From the NCBI GenBank assembly GCA_965602035.1, contig OZ271919.1:2666001-2730000 (forward strand): a stretch of DNA of 64,000 bases. The letters run 5' to 3'. A model generated the notes under the pieces. The model was not told the origin of the DNA. It was given only the letters and a program-made list of their open reading frames with translations, and made no database searches. Source of the stretch: Natronospirillum sp965602035 (GTDB lineage: Bacteria; Pseudomonadota; Gammaproteobacteria; Pseudomonadales; Natronospirillaceae). The translations under genes and the position numbers were made by a program. Shown one piece after another: positions 25,150-33,538 of this stretch (position 1 is the first letter of the stretch; every line of letters starts with the position of its first letter).

Positions 25150-26436
25150 ATGAGCCAGCAGCGACAATTCCCCAATGATGACATTCGATTCGTCAAAGCA
25201 CCTGAACGCAGCGCGCAGTCCGATAGTGCTTCGGTTGAATCTCTCGTGGCGGACATTATCAGGAATGTGAGAGAACGCGGTGATGCCGCGGTCCGCGAGT
25301 ATTCCGAGAAGTTTGACAAAACAAGCCCCGGCGCTTTTGAGGTGTCAATATCAGAACGTGAAAATGCAGTTGCTGCGCTGGACCCGCAGACTCGTGCCGA
25401 CACCCAGTTTGCGATAGACAACGTCTCGGCTTTCGCTCGGGCGCAGCTGGGGTCGATGTCCGAAATTGATGTGGAAATACTGCCCGGCGTGCACATGGGC
25501 CACCGCAACATACCGCTCGATCGCGTCGGCTGCTATGTACCGGGTGGGCGGTACCCTTTATTGTCGGCACCGATCATGACCATTACGCCCGCCAAAATCG
25601 CCGGGGTGAAAGAAGTGGTGGCCTGTCTGCCTCCGAATGCCCACGAAGCGATGATCGCCGGGTGTCATCTGGCGGGTGCCGACCGGATCTTCCGTATTGG
25701 TGGCGCACAGGCCATCGCCGCCATGGCGTTAGGCACGGAGTCTGTACCGGTGGTCAACAAGATTGTCGGCCCGGGCAATGCTTTTGTGAACGAAGCGAAG
25801 CGCCAGGTGTTTGGCCCGGTTGGGATAGACCAACTGGCCGGGCCGTCCGAGATCTTCGTGCTCGCGGATCATACCGGCAACGCAGAGCTGATTGCCACGG
25901 ATCTGCTCGGCCAGGCCGAACACGACGTGCGCACACGGGTCGGGCTGATTGCCACCGATGAGGCGCTGGCGAACGCAGTTGTCAGGGAAGTGGAAAAGCA
26001 ACTTGAGACACTTTCTACTGCCGACACGGCGGGTCCGGCGTGGCGTGATTACGGCGAGGTGGTTTTCTGCTCCACGGAAGACGCAATGCTGGCGTACTCA
26101 GAGGAAGTGGCGGCTGAGCATTTGCAGATTCATACGGTAGATCCGCAGGAGACGGCTCGACGCCTCAATAATTACGGGTCGCTGTTTATCGGTGAGCTGG
26201 CGAGCGTTGTGTACTCTGATAAATGTTCAGGCACCAACCACACGCTTCCGACAATGGGAGCAGCCAAATACACGGGTGGCTTGTGGGTTGGCACCTATAT
26301 CAAGACAGCGACGCACCAGTGGCTGACCGAGGAAGGTGTGCGCCAGGTCGCGCCGCCAGCGACCCGGCAAAGTGCCAGCGAAGGCCTCGAAGGTCATCGT
26401 AGGGCGGCTGCGATTCGTCTTACGAACGATCAGTAA
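25150..26436 (+). CDS. HisD-family dehydrogenase (HisD1), non-histidine role likely
   Basis: A 428-residue zinc- and NAD-dependent dehydrogenase of the histidinol dehydrogenase/sulfopropanediol dehydrogenase (HpsN) family. AGGAGAG precedes ATG 25150. The conserved catalytic set is visible: GQAEHD (Gln/His, near 255), AAEHLQIH (Glu-His, near 320), SGTNHTLPT (near 360) and a C-terminal EGHRRA His. The nucleotide loop KIVGPGNAFVNEAKRQVFG is intact. There are no other his genes nearby. The LacI-type operator in its promoter links it to the ABC/SDR/HisD2 operon. It probably oxidises an alcohol to an acid, with substrate unknown. A terminator follows at 26462. Confidence 0.88.
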   Translation: MSQQRQFPNDDIRFVKAPERSAQSDSASVESLVADIIRNVRERGDAAVREYSEKFDKTSPGAFEVSISERENAVAALDPQTRADTQFAIDNVSAFARAQLGSMSEIDVEILPGVHMGHRNIPLDRVGCYVPGGRYPLLSAPIMTITPAKIAGVKEVVACLPPNAHEAMIAGCHLAGADRIFRIGGAQAIAAMALGTESVPVVNKIVGPGNAFVNEAKRQVFGPVGIDQLAGPSEIFVLADHTGNAELIATDLLGQAEHDVRTRVGLIATDEALANAVVREVEKQLETLSTADTAGPAWRDYGEVVFCSTEDAMLAYSEEVAAEHLQIHTVDPQETARRLNNYGSLFIGELASVVYSDKCSGTNHTLPTMGAAKYTGGLWVGTYIKTATHQWLTEEGVRQVAPPATRQSASEGLEGHRRAAAIRLTNDQ

Positions 26437-26461
26437 GCTGCACTGTAATGTTTAGCCAGCA

Positions 26462-26492
26462 GAGCTCTGCCTGGTCTGCAGAGCTCCATTTT
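26462..26492 (+). terminator. Intrinsic terminator after HisD1
   Basis: GAGCTCTGC (26462-26470) pairs with GCAGAGCTC (26478-26486) around a 7-base loop and is followed by CATTTTTATT. It lies 26 bases after the HisD1 stop and directly before the end of the convergent amidase gene. Confidence 0.85.
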
Positions 26493-26494
26493 TA

Positions 26495-27865
26495 TTATGA
26501 CCAGGCCGGTGGCGTCTGTGCGGCGTGATCGGTCGAGCGCTCAAACGAGTGACCGATCTGGCAGAGTCGGGCTTCATCGAAATGGCGGCCAACAATCTGC
26601 ATACCCAGCGGCAGCCCGTCGGCAAACCCGATCGGAATGGCCAGTGCCGGGTGTCCACTGATATTGAAGGGGATCGTGCGCATGGGGGTCCAGACGGGGT
26701 CGCCGCTGGCGAATGCCTCAAACGGCGGCGCCGGGGTCAGAGTATTCACGGTCACGATGGCATCAAAACGAGCCGTGGCTTCTTCAATCGCCCGGCGCAG
26801 TCGGCCGGCCATGATTCTGGCGGCGCTGATGTCCCCTTCTGACAGGACGGCTCCGGTTATCAGGTTGCGTCGCGCTGCCTTGCCGTAATGATCGGCTTTC
26901 TTCGCGAGTGCATTCTGATGCACAGCGAGTGCTTCCGCCTGCAGGATCAGGGTGCCGATACTTTCTGCAAGCGCGTACTCGGGCATGCCCACCATCTCGA
27001 TACGACAGCCGAGCATAGAGAGTTGGGCCACGGCGTCGTCCATGGCGCGGACAACTCGGGGGTCTGCCGCCTCATCCTGTGCAAACCAGTCCCGCGCATA
27101 GCCGATAGTGAGCTGCTCCACTGGATGGCCAATCAGGCTGGCAGCTGCCGGCGCGCCGTTGGGTTCGGCCATGGCGTCCATACACCAGGCAGCATCCGCC
27201 ACCGTCGCGGCCAGTGGCCCGACGTGGTCCAGGCTGGCCGACAATGGGAATACACCATCGCGCGACACGCGGTCGAAGGTGGGCTTGAGGCCGACAACCC
27301 CACAGTACGATGACGGACTGCGGATCGAACCGCCGGTATCCGAGCCAATGGCGCACCGAACCATGCCCGATGCCACGGACGCCGCAGATCCGGACGACGA
27401 GCCACCGGTAATATGGTCCGGGTTCCACGGGTTGCGGGGTGGGGGTGTCGGCTGGTCAAACGAGGGGCCGGTCAGGGCAAACTCATAAGTTGCGACTTTG
27501 CCGAGTATTATGGCGCCGGCGTCCCGGAGCTGCTGGATCAGTCGCGCGTCCTGTGTCGCCGGGTTGCGGGTCATGCTGTGCGAGCCACAGGTCGTCGGGC
27601 TGCCCGCGACATCGATTATATCCTTGATGGCTATGGGGATACCCAGCAATGGGTAGCGATCGGCGTCGCCAGCCGAGAGGCGTTGGTCCGCTTCAGCCGC
27701 TTGCCGGAGCACCAGCTCCCCGTCCAGCTCGACAAAGGCTTTCACCGACCTGTCACGCTCATTGATCCGGTCCAAATGGGCACGGGCCAGATCAGAGGCA
27801 GAGAGCGCACCGGACCGCAGTGCGGTCTGCGCCCCCGGAATATTCAGGTCGCAGGGGTTACTCAT
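26495..27865 (-). CDS. Amidase signature family enzyme (AtzE-like)
   Basis: A 456-residue amidase. ATG 27865 overlaps the end of the small upstream gene. The Ser-cisSer-Lys triad elements are intact: PIAIKDIID (Lys, near 80), GGSSSGSAASVASG (cis-Ser, near 155) and GSDTGGSIRSPS (nucleophile Ser, near 178). It would hydrolyse a carboxamide or carbamoyl bond. The gene order small protein-amidase resembles the AtzG-AtzE (1-carboxybiuret hydrolase) pair, where the small protein stabilises the amidase. It is the last gene of the LacI-controlled island on this strand. Real substrate unknown. Confidence 0.87.
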   Translation of the reverse strand: MSNPCDLNIPGAQTALRSGALSASDLARAHLDRINERDRSVKAFVELDGELVLRQAAEADQRLSAGDADRYPLLGIPIAIKDIIDVAGSPTTCGSHSMTRNPATQDARLIQQLRDAGAIILGKVATYEFALTGPSFDQPTPPPRNPWNPDHITGGSSSGSAASVASGMVRCAIGSDTGGSIRSPSSYCGVVGLKPTFDRVSRDGVFPLSASLDHVGPLAATVADAAWCMDAMAEPNGAPAAASLIGHPVEQLTIGYARDWFAQDEAADPRVVRAMDDAVAQLSMLGCRIEMVGMPEYALAESIGTLILQAEALAVHQNALAKKADHYGKAARRNLITGAVLSEGDISAARIMAGRLRRAIEEATARFDAIVTVNTLTPAPPFEAFASGDPVWTPMRTIPFNISGHPALAIPIGFADGLPLGMQIVGRHFDEARLCQIGHSFERSTDHAAQTPPAWS

Positions 27866-28043
27866 TCTCGCCGCCCTGTGCTTCACGTTGAGCTGCTGCC
27901 CGGACATTTGCGGCCTGTCGTTGCAGCTGAATGGCCCCTTTGAGAGACGCCTCTCGATCATCGCGCGTCATGCTGAGGCCGTGTTCCTGCAGCTTCCGGT
28001 CGAACTCTTCCGGGGACAACGGGCGTTCAGTGTGTTCTGGCAT
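27858..28043 (-). CDS. Small AtzG/GatC-like protein before the amidase
   Basis: A 61-residue helical, charged protein starting at ATG 28043, 2 bases after the stop of the RraA-like gene. It overlaps the amidase start by 8 bases. It has the layout of AtzG-type subunits (DUF4089): a first helix LSPEEFDRKLQEHGLSM, then a longer helix with LKGAIQLQRQAANVRAAA. Those proteins wrap around a partner amidase as GatC does around GatA. Similarity is judged by eye only, but the tight overlap with the amidase supports the partnership. Confidence 0.65.
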   Translation of the reverse strand: MPEHTERPLSPEEFDRKLQEHGLSMTRDDREASLKGAIQLQRQAANVRAAAQREAQGGENE

Positions 28044-28045
28044 GG

Positions 28046-28740
28046 TCACGTCCTGGCCGCTTCGAAGGCGGCCCATGCCTGCTCAAAAGCGTCAAAATCG
28101 AAGCCATCGGCGCGGGCTGGTTCGAGAACCAGTCGCTCAGTCGCCAGTAGCCTGTCAATGGCATTGTGCAGTTCGGGGATGACGGCTTCCGGTATCACCA
28201 GCGCGCCGTGCTGATCGGCGTGAATGAGGTCGCCCGGGCTCACCGACATGCCGAAAACCGAGACCGCAGTGTCATAGGCTTCGACCCGGACGAACGCATG
28301 GCTCGGCCCGATCGACCCGCGAGAACCGGAAAGCCCGACGGCAGGTCGCCGAGATCGCGCATGACGCCATTGGTAACCACACCGCTGAGGCCGAATCCCT
28401 TGTGCACGGTGGTATTGATTTCGCCCCAATAGGCGCCGACGGCATGTTCTCCGTCAGTATCTTCCACCACCGCCACTGCAGGCAGGTTCGCTTCCGCCAT
28501 GTAGCGGTAATAGGCCATGCGGCGCTGTCGGATATCGACAGGGTCTTCAGTTGAGGGGTGCAGGGCGGCGATCTTTGCTGTGCGGGCAAACCCGACAATC
28601 GGACCATCGTCAGCGGCCGAACAAAGCATGGTTTGTCGAGTGAAATTCGCGAATCCCCGTTGGCCTTCCGCAACTTCGATGGCGTTGCATACCGTCGGCG
28701 TGTCAACCGATCGGAGCAATTGAAACAGTTCAGGGGTCAT
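28046..28740 (-). pseudogene. RraA/HMG-aldolase-like gene with a -1 frameshift
   Basis: Two overlapping frames together make one RraA/CHA-aldolase-like protein. The first (from ATG 28740) gives MTPELFQLLRSVDTPTVCNAIE, GPIVGFARTAK, GYWGEIN-type and GVVTNGVMRDLGDLPSGFPVLAGR, then goes out of register near 28315. The second frame continues from IGPSHAFVRVEAYD through GDLIHADQHGALVIP to the stop at 28046. One missing base in GGTCGATCGG explains it. Intact relatives are Mg-dependent class II pyruvate aldolases (for example 4-hydroxy-4-methyl-2-oxoglutarate aldolase). It overlaps the hydrolase stop by ATGA. This is either a true inactivation or a sequencing error. Confidence 0.82.
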
Positions 28741-29432
28741 ATAGCCTCCAGCCAGGTGGTAATGGCATCGGTTGTGGCGTCCGGCTGCTCCAGAGTCGTG
28801 AGGTGGCCGGCATTCTGAATGATCTGAAGCCGGGCATGCGGCATCAGCTCCTGCATGAGATGATGCCGTGAGGGTGGGCACAGCCGGTCATCGTCGCCAC
28901 ACAGGATCAGCGCAGGTGCCTTGTACCGTCGGAGCGTCTCTGTCTGGTCGGGCCGGTCCATCAGCGCCTCGGACTGGCGCAAGAACACGGCCGGCCCAAG
29001 TGCTCGGGCCATACTGGCACAGGTCGCCAGTATGTCGTTCGGGTCCGTGTTATCGGCGAGGTAGTTGGGGAAAACCTTTTCTTTCATCATGGGCAGCAGG
29101 CGGCCTTCCCGAGCCGCGTCCAGTTGCGGCTGACGGCCTGCTTTCACGGCCTCGGCTTCGGCCAGCGGGTTGGTATCAAGCAGCGCCAATCCAGCGACCC
29201 TCTCCGGGGCCTGCCGTACCACCTCCATGGCCACGATGCCGCCCATGGACAGGCCGGCCAGCGCGAACCGGGGTGGTGCGGTTGCCAATACGCTGCGGGC
29301 CAATGCGCTCATGCTGTTCTCTCCCGTGAGCGCAGCGACCTGTACCGCGCGAACCGCGGAGCAGGCAGCGACCTGTGGCGCGAACAACCGGGCATCGCAC
29401 ATCATTCCGGGGAGAAGCAACAACGGTGTCAT
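28737..29432 (-). CDS. Alpha/beta hydrolase of the LacI-linked island
   Basis: A 231-residue hydrolase starting at ATG 29432 (AAAGG about 10 bases before). LLPGMMCD lies near residue 5, the nucleophile elbow AGLSMGG near 71, CGDDDRLCPPSRHH near 180, and the catalytic His in NAGHLTTLEQPD near 212. It is a clear relative of the hydrolase at 1853-2563. In the island it lies between the bicupin and the RraA-like aldolase. It could open a lactone or ester, or hydrolyse a C-C bond, before aldol cleavage. That order is inferred from gene context. Confidence 0.86.
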   Translation of the reverse strand: MTPLLLLPGMMCDARLFAPQVAACSAVRAVQVAALTGENSMSALARSVLATAPPRFALAGLSMGGIVAMEVVRQAPERVAGLALLDTNPLAEAEAVKAGRQPQLDAAREGRLLPMMKEKVFPNYLADNTDPNDILATCASMARALGPAVFLRQSEALMDRPDQTETLRRYKAPALILCGDDDRLCPPSRHHLMQELMPHARLQIIQNAGHLTTLEQPDATTDAITTWLEAI

Positions 29433-29451
29433 GTCATGGGCACCTTTCCGC

Positions 29452-30423
29452 TCAGCCCTGCCACGTTGGCCCAGCCGGGTCGTCTGTGTCGCTGATACGG
29501 AACAGACTCGCTTCACCGCTCATAGACGGGGCCAGTTCGTACGGCTGACCCGGTGGTACCGCACATGTGTCGCCGGGTGCCAGAATCAGTTCACCGCCAT
29601 CCCACGCCAGATGCCAATGACCTCTCATGACTATGAGTATCTGGTGACGGTCGGTGTCAAAACGCGACTGCGCCGTCACGGAACGCCGGTTCAGGAAGTC
29701 GACGACGAACCCCGGGCGGTCACGGATCAGCCCGTTCTCCCCGATGACATTCAACGCCCCGTTGTCCGCCATGGCCATCATGTCCTGATAGCGGGTGACA
29801 TAGTTCGGTACCACCTCGGCCGCGGTCGGTTCCGGAAACTGCGTCAGTTCTTCTTCCGTCAGCAGCGGCATTGGTGCTACGCCGTCCGGTAATGTTTCCC
29901 CTTTGGCCGAGTCGTAGAGCTTGCCGTTGTCGCCGAGTATCAGGCCATAATCCTGCGCGTCGGTAATGACCTGCGGAGCCCAGATAACCCCGCCGCCGGC
30001 ATCGTCACCGCCCAGAACCGCCATAATCATCCCGTAGTCGGTGCCAATGTTCTCGAATCCCCGGAAAATGCCGGTCGGGATATTGAACAGGTCGCCTTCT
30101 TCCAGGACCACCTCACCGGCATTGCCATGTCGGCCCCAGAAAAAGCGCCAGCGGCCTTTGAGCACAAAGAAGACCTCTGCCGTGCGGTGTGAATGCAGGC
30201 TGTTCCGGCAATGGGGTGGCTGGCCGGCCGCACCAATATTGAACCCGGGCGTTTCTTCAATGTGCACGTACTGGTCCGGGCTTTCCGATACCCCGCCACC
30301 GATAATGGTGAAATTCTCTTTCTGATTGGAGCCCGGCGTGTGCGCGTCAATAAACGCACTTCGACAGGGTTTCAGTTCACCGTATCGGACGGTACGTGAT
30401 TCCATTTCTGTCTGAGTGACCAT
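29452..30423 (-). CDS. Bicupin family protein, possible dioxygenase or isomerase
   Basis: A 323-residue two-domain cupin. The N-terminal cupin (about 65-150) has HSHRTAEVFFVLKGRWRFFWG with a conserved His-X-His...Glu metal site and GDLFNIPTGIFRGFEN. The C-terminal cupin (about 230-315) has RHQILIVMRGHWHLAWDGGELILAPGDTCAVPPG and lacks the full His pair. The layout resembles gentisate-dioxygenase-like and homogentisate-like bicupins, but the catalytic identity is not clear. It lies between the LacI regulator and the hydrolase on the same strand. Confidence 0.75.
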   Translation of the reverse strand: MVTQTEMESRTVRYGELKPCRSAFIDAHTPGSNQKENFTIIGGGVSESPDQYVHIEETPGFNIGAAGQPPHCRNSLHSHRTAEVFFVLKGRWRFFWGRHGNAGEVVLEEGDLFNIPTGIFRGFENIGTDYGMIMAVLGGDDAGGGVIWAPQVITDAQDYGLILGDNGKLYDSAKGETLPDGVAPMPLLTEEELTQFPEPTAAEVVPNYVTRYQDMMAMADNGALNVIGENGLIRDRPGFVVDFLNRRSVTAQSRFDTDRHQILIVMRGHWHLAWDGGELILAPGDTCAVPPGQPYELAPSMSGEASLFRISDTDDPAGPTWQG

Positions 30424-30456
30424 AACTTGTCTGTTCCCGACTACTTATCTCTGTTC

Positions 30457-31467
30457 CTAAATCTGTTTCCGGGTGGAGCCGCGCACAACGAGTGACACCG
30501 GAATCCGGACTTTGCTGGGTTCAGTGACTCTTCCTTCGATCATATCGATGAGGCCGTCAACGGTTTGCGCCACCATTTCGTCAACCTGTTGGCGAATGGT
30601 CGTCAGGTTGAAGGAGGGCCAGGCGGCAATGGGCACATCATCGAAGCCGACCACGGACACATCGTCGGGTATTCGAAGTCCGAATTCCTGACGTATGACA
30701 TCCATCGCTGCGAATGCCATATGATCGTTTCCAACGAACACTGCGTCGGGCGCCGGTGTCCGTTGGAATAGCTCGCGAGTGGCGCTTGCGGCGTCGTCGT
30801 AATGAAAGTTGCCGTTGGCGCGGGCATACAGGGCAACGCCGGCTTCTTCCAGCCCGCGCACAAAACCTTTTTCCCGATCAATCTGCGTGGAGGCTTCTTC
30901 AAAACCAGCCAGATAAGCGATGCGTTGATGACCCTCTGATACCAGCAGATCTGCTGCCAGCCGCCCGCCCTGCTCATTGTCGCTGGTCACCGCAGACAAC
31001 CGTTTGTCGGCCTGGTCCCGGTTGAACAGCATGACGGGAATGCCGTTGGAGGCGCACTGTTCAGCCAGTGTGGTGGAGAGCGAAACGGAGAGCATAAGAA
31101 TTCCGTCGACCTGATAGTCCACCATCTCCTGGACAATCGGCTCCACATCGCCGACGGTCCGGGATGCCATGAACACAAGTACGTGGTACCCCCTTTCCTG
31201 AAGCTGCACCGAGAGCTGCTCAATGACTTCGGGATAGAACTGATTCTCCAGATAGGCGACCACCAGGCCGATAATCTTGCTGCGTCCGGTGATCATTGAG
31301 CGGGCCAGCACATTGGGCCGATACCCGAGTTTTTCGGCGGCTGCTTCAATCAGTTCCGCTTTCTTTCGGGACACCGAGCCACCCGGTGTGTAAAACCTCG
31401 AGACGGCCGACTGGCTGACCCCGGCCAGACGGGCAACGTCGTGTGATGTAACTTTGCCATTGGGCAT
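30457..31467 (-). CDS. LacI family transcriptional regulator of the island
   Basis: A 336-residue LacI/GalR regulator. The frame opens upstream, but ATG 31467, sharing a base with the SDR stop, gives the canonical headpiece MPNGKVTSHDVARLAGVSQSAVSRFY. Residues from about 60 form the periplasmic-binding-like effector domain (KIIGLVVAYLENQFYPEVIEQL). It is embedded in the catabolic operon, and two identical LacI-style operators mark the promoters at 25080 and 39290. The effector is likely a pathway intermediate or the imported compound. Confidence 0.9.
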   Translation of the reverse strand: MPNGKVTSHDVARLAGVSQSAVSRFYTPGGSVSRKKAELIEAAAEKLGYRPNVLARSMITGRSKIIGLVVAYLENQFYPEVIEQLSVQLQERGYHVLVFMASRTVGDVEPIVQEMVDYQVDGILMLSVSLSTTLAEQCASNGIPVMLFNRDQADKRLSAVTSDNEQGGRLAADLLVSEGHQRIAYLAGFEEASTQIDREKGFVRGLEEAGVALYARANGNFHYDDAASATRELFQRTPAPDAVFVGNDHMAFAAMDVIRQEFGLRIPDDVSVVGFDDVPIAAWPSFNLTTIRQQVDEMVAQTVDGLIDMIEGRVTEPSKVRIPVSLVVRGSTRKQI

Positions 31468-32231
31468 CAGTGCGCTCTCCAACCACCATCCACACTCAGG
31501 GCACTCCCGGTCACCAACGCTGAGGCATCTGATGCCAGGTAGAGTACAGCTCCCATAATATCCTCTGTTTCGCCGACACGATCGAGCAGGATATTGTCCT
31601 CGAGCCATTTGCGTCGCTCCGGATCCGAAAACGTCGGCTCGGTCAGCGGGGTGCGTATAAAGGTCGGGCAGATCGTGTTCACCCGGATCCCGGCTTTGCC
31701 CCATTCGATCGCCATCGCTTTGGTAAAGCCTTCAACCGCGTGCTTGGTCGCGCAGTAGACAGAGCGATCAACGCCCCCGACCTGCCCCATCTGTGAGGAC
31801 AGATTGATCAGTGACCCCGGCCTGCCCGCTTCCAGCAGGCCTCTGGCCACCGCCCGAGTCAGAAAATAGGCACCGCGAACGTTCAGTGCCATCGCCTGGT
31901 CAAAATCATCGGGCTGAGTGTCAATGGCAGGACCGTGTCGGCCCATCCCGGCGCTGTTGACCAGCACGTCGAAGGGACCATTCTGCGCGACCCAGTCGGC
32001 GGTAAGCTCGATATCCGAGATATCCAGCGACACGGCGGTGGCGGAGTGCCCACGGTCCAGCAGTTCCCGGGCCACGCGTTCGAGCTTGTCGCCGGAGCGG
32101 GCGGCAAGTACTACCTCAGCGCCCGCCTCCGCCAGAGCTACGGCACAGGCGAGACCGATGCCGGAGGACGCGCCGGTAACCAGCGCGGTTTTCCCGGCCA
32201 TGCTGAATGACGGCGTGCGTGGCAGGTTCAT
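31467..32231 (-). CDS. SDR family oxidoreductase
   Basis: A 254-residue classical short-chain dehydrogenase. The Rossmann motif is TGASSGIG near residue 19, an NSAG segment lies near 92, and the catalytic Ser...Tyr-X3-Lys is LINLSSQ and YCATK near 145-162. PTFIRTPLTE and GSALSVDGGWRAH are family-typical. Its ATG overlaps the HisD2 stop (ATGA). Paired with HisD enzymes in the same operon, it probably performs one of two successive alcohol oxidations. This resembles the SDR plus HpsN arrangement of dihydroxypropanesulfonate catabolism, but the substrate here is not established. Confidence 0.9.
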   Translation of the reverse strand: MNLPRTPSFSMAGKTALVTGASSGIGLACAVALAEAGAEVVLAARSGDKLERVARELLDRGHSATAVSLDISDIELTADWVAQNGPFDVLVNSAGMGRHGPAIDTQPDDFDQAMALNVRGAYFLTRAVARGLLEAGRPGSLINLSSQMGQVGGVDRSVYCATKHAVEGFTKAMAIEWGKAGIRVNTICPTFIRTPLTEPTFSDPERRKWLEDNILLDRVGETEDIMGAVLYLASDASALVTGSALSVDGGWRAH

Positions 32232-33538
32232 CGGGCAGCCGCCCCGTAGTCGACCTCGCGATGACCATATCGCCGTACGCGCACATTGGCCTGCTCGGCA
32301 TGCCCGACGAACCCTTCCAGCATGCACAGTCGGGAACAGCGGGCACCGATTTCGGCTGCAGCTTCATCCGTGGTGATGCGCTGGTAGCTGTGCGTTTTCA
32401 GATATTTCCCCACCCAGAGACCGCCGGTGTAACGCCCTGCTTTGCGAGTCGGCAGGGTATGGTTAGTCCCAATCACCTTGTCGCCGTTGGCCACGTTGGT
32501 ACGCGGGCCGAGGAACAGTGCGCCATAGCTGTGCATGTGCGCCAGGTACCAGTCGTCCCGGTCGGTCATGACCTGAACGTGTTCATAGGCCATGTCGTTG
32601 GCCTGTGCCAGCATTTCTTCGTGGGTGTCACAGACGATGATATCACCGTAATCCTCCCAGCTTTTCGCGGCTGTATCCGCCGTGGGCAGTATTTTCAACA
32701 GCCTCTCCACTTCGTTGGCAGTGTCTTCGGCCAACTGTCTCGACGTGGTAAGCAGAGCAGCTGGTGAGTTGTAGCCGTGTTCGGCCTGACCCAGCAGATC
32801 AGTCGCACAGAGTTCGCCGTCCACTGTATCGTCGGCAATGACCATGGTCTCGGTAGGTCCGGCAAACAGGTCGATGCCGACGCGGCCGAACAACTGACGC
32901 TTGGCCTCGGCGACAAAGGCGTTCCCCGGGCCTACCAGCATGTCGACCGGCTTCATGGTTTCGGTGCCGATCGCCATCGCACCCACTGCCTGAATGCCGC
33001 CGAGGACATAAATCTCATGCGCGCCGCCCATATGCATGGCCGCTATCACCGCCGGATTCGGTTGCCCGTGGAAGGGCGGGGTGGCAGCCACTATGCGCGG
33101 AACACCGGCTACCGCTGCTGTCACCACGGACATGTGTGCCGAGGCCACCATGGGAAATTTGCCGCCGGGTATGTAACACCCGACGGACTGCACCGGAATA
33201 TTCTTGTGGCCCAGAACAACCCCCGGACGTGTTTCCACTTCAATGTCTGTCATCGAATCGCGTTGTGCCCGGGCGAAATTCTGCACCTGTTCCTGGGCGA
33301 ACCGAATATCGTCCAGGTCACTCTGAGCGACCTGGCTGATGAGGTCCTCAATTTCCGCCTGTGTCAGGCGGAACGACTCGGGGCTGAAATTGTCGAACTT
33401 CTCGGACAATGCACGCACGGCACGATCGCCGTACTGTTCGATATCGTCTAGTGTGGTTTCGACAATGTCTCGTACTTTGCGGTCGTCTGCACTCCGTTCT
33501 GAGGCGGGTTTGCTTTTCTTGAAATAATCAATGGTCAT
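32228..33538 (-). CDS. HisD-family dehydrogenase (HisD2), HpsN-like
   Basis: A 436-residue second member of the histidinol/sulfopropanediol dehydrogenase family, clearly diverged from HisD1. Key residues are present: GQAEHG (near 265), MAYEHVQV (Glu-His, near 330), IGTNHTLPT (near 370), a C-terminal EGFVGHAEQ His, and the LVGPGNAFVAEAKRQLFG loop. Its start overlaps the ATPase stop by ATGA and its end overlaps the SDR start. It is thus co-translated with a sugar-type ABC importer, and a role in catabolism of the imported alcohol or polyol is more likely than histidine synthesis. Confidence 0.9.
   Translation of the reverse strand: MTIDYFKKSKPASERSADDRKVRDIVETTLDDIEQYGDRAVRALSEKFDNFSPESFRLTQAEIEDLISQVAQSDLDDIRFAQEQVQNFARAQRDSMTDIEVETRPGVVLGHKNIPVQSVGCYIPGGKFPMVASAHMSVVTAAVAGVPRIVAATPPFHGQPNPAVIAAMHMGGAHEIYVLGGIQAVGAMAIGTETMKPVDMLVGPGNAFVAEAKRQLFGRVGIDLFAGPTETMVIADDTVDGELCATDLLGQAEHGYNSPAALLTTSRQLAEDTANEVERLLKILPTADTAAKSWEDYGDIIVCDTHEEMLAQANDMAYEHVQVMTDRDDWYLAHMHSYGALFLGPRTNVANGDKVIGTNHTLPTRKAGRYTGGLWVGKYLKTHSYQRITTDEAAAEIGARCSRLCMLEGFVGHAEQANVRVRRYGHREVDYGAAAR

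Noticed and set aside
25150..26436. HisD1 as a histidine biosynthesis gene
   Set aside because: No his genes adjoin it, a second paralogue is co-transcribed with an importer, and both share a LacI-type operator.
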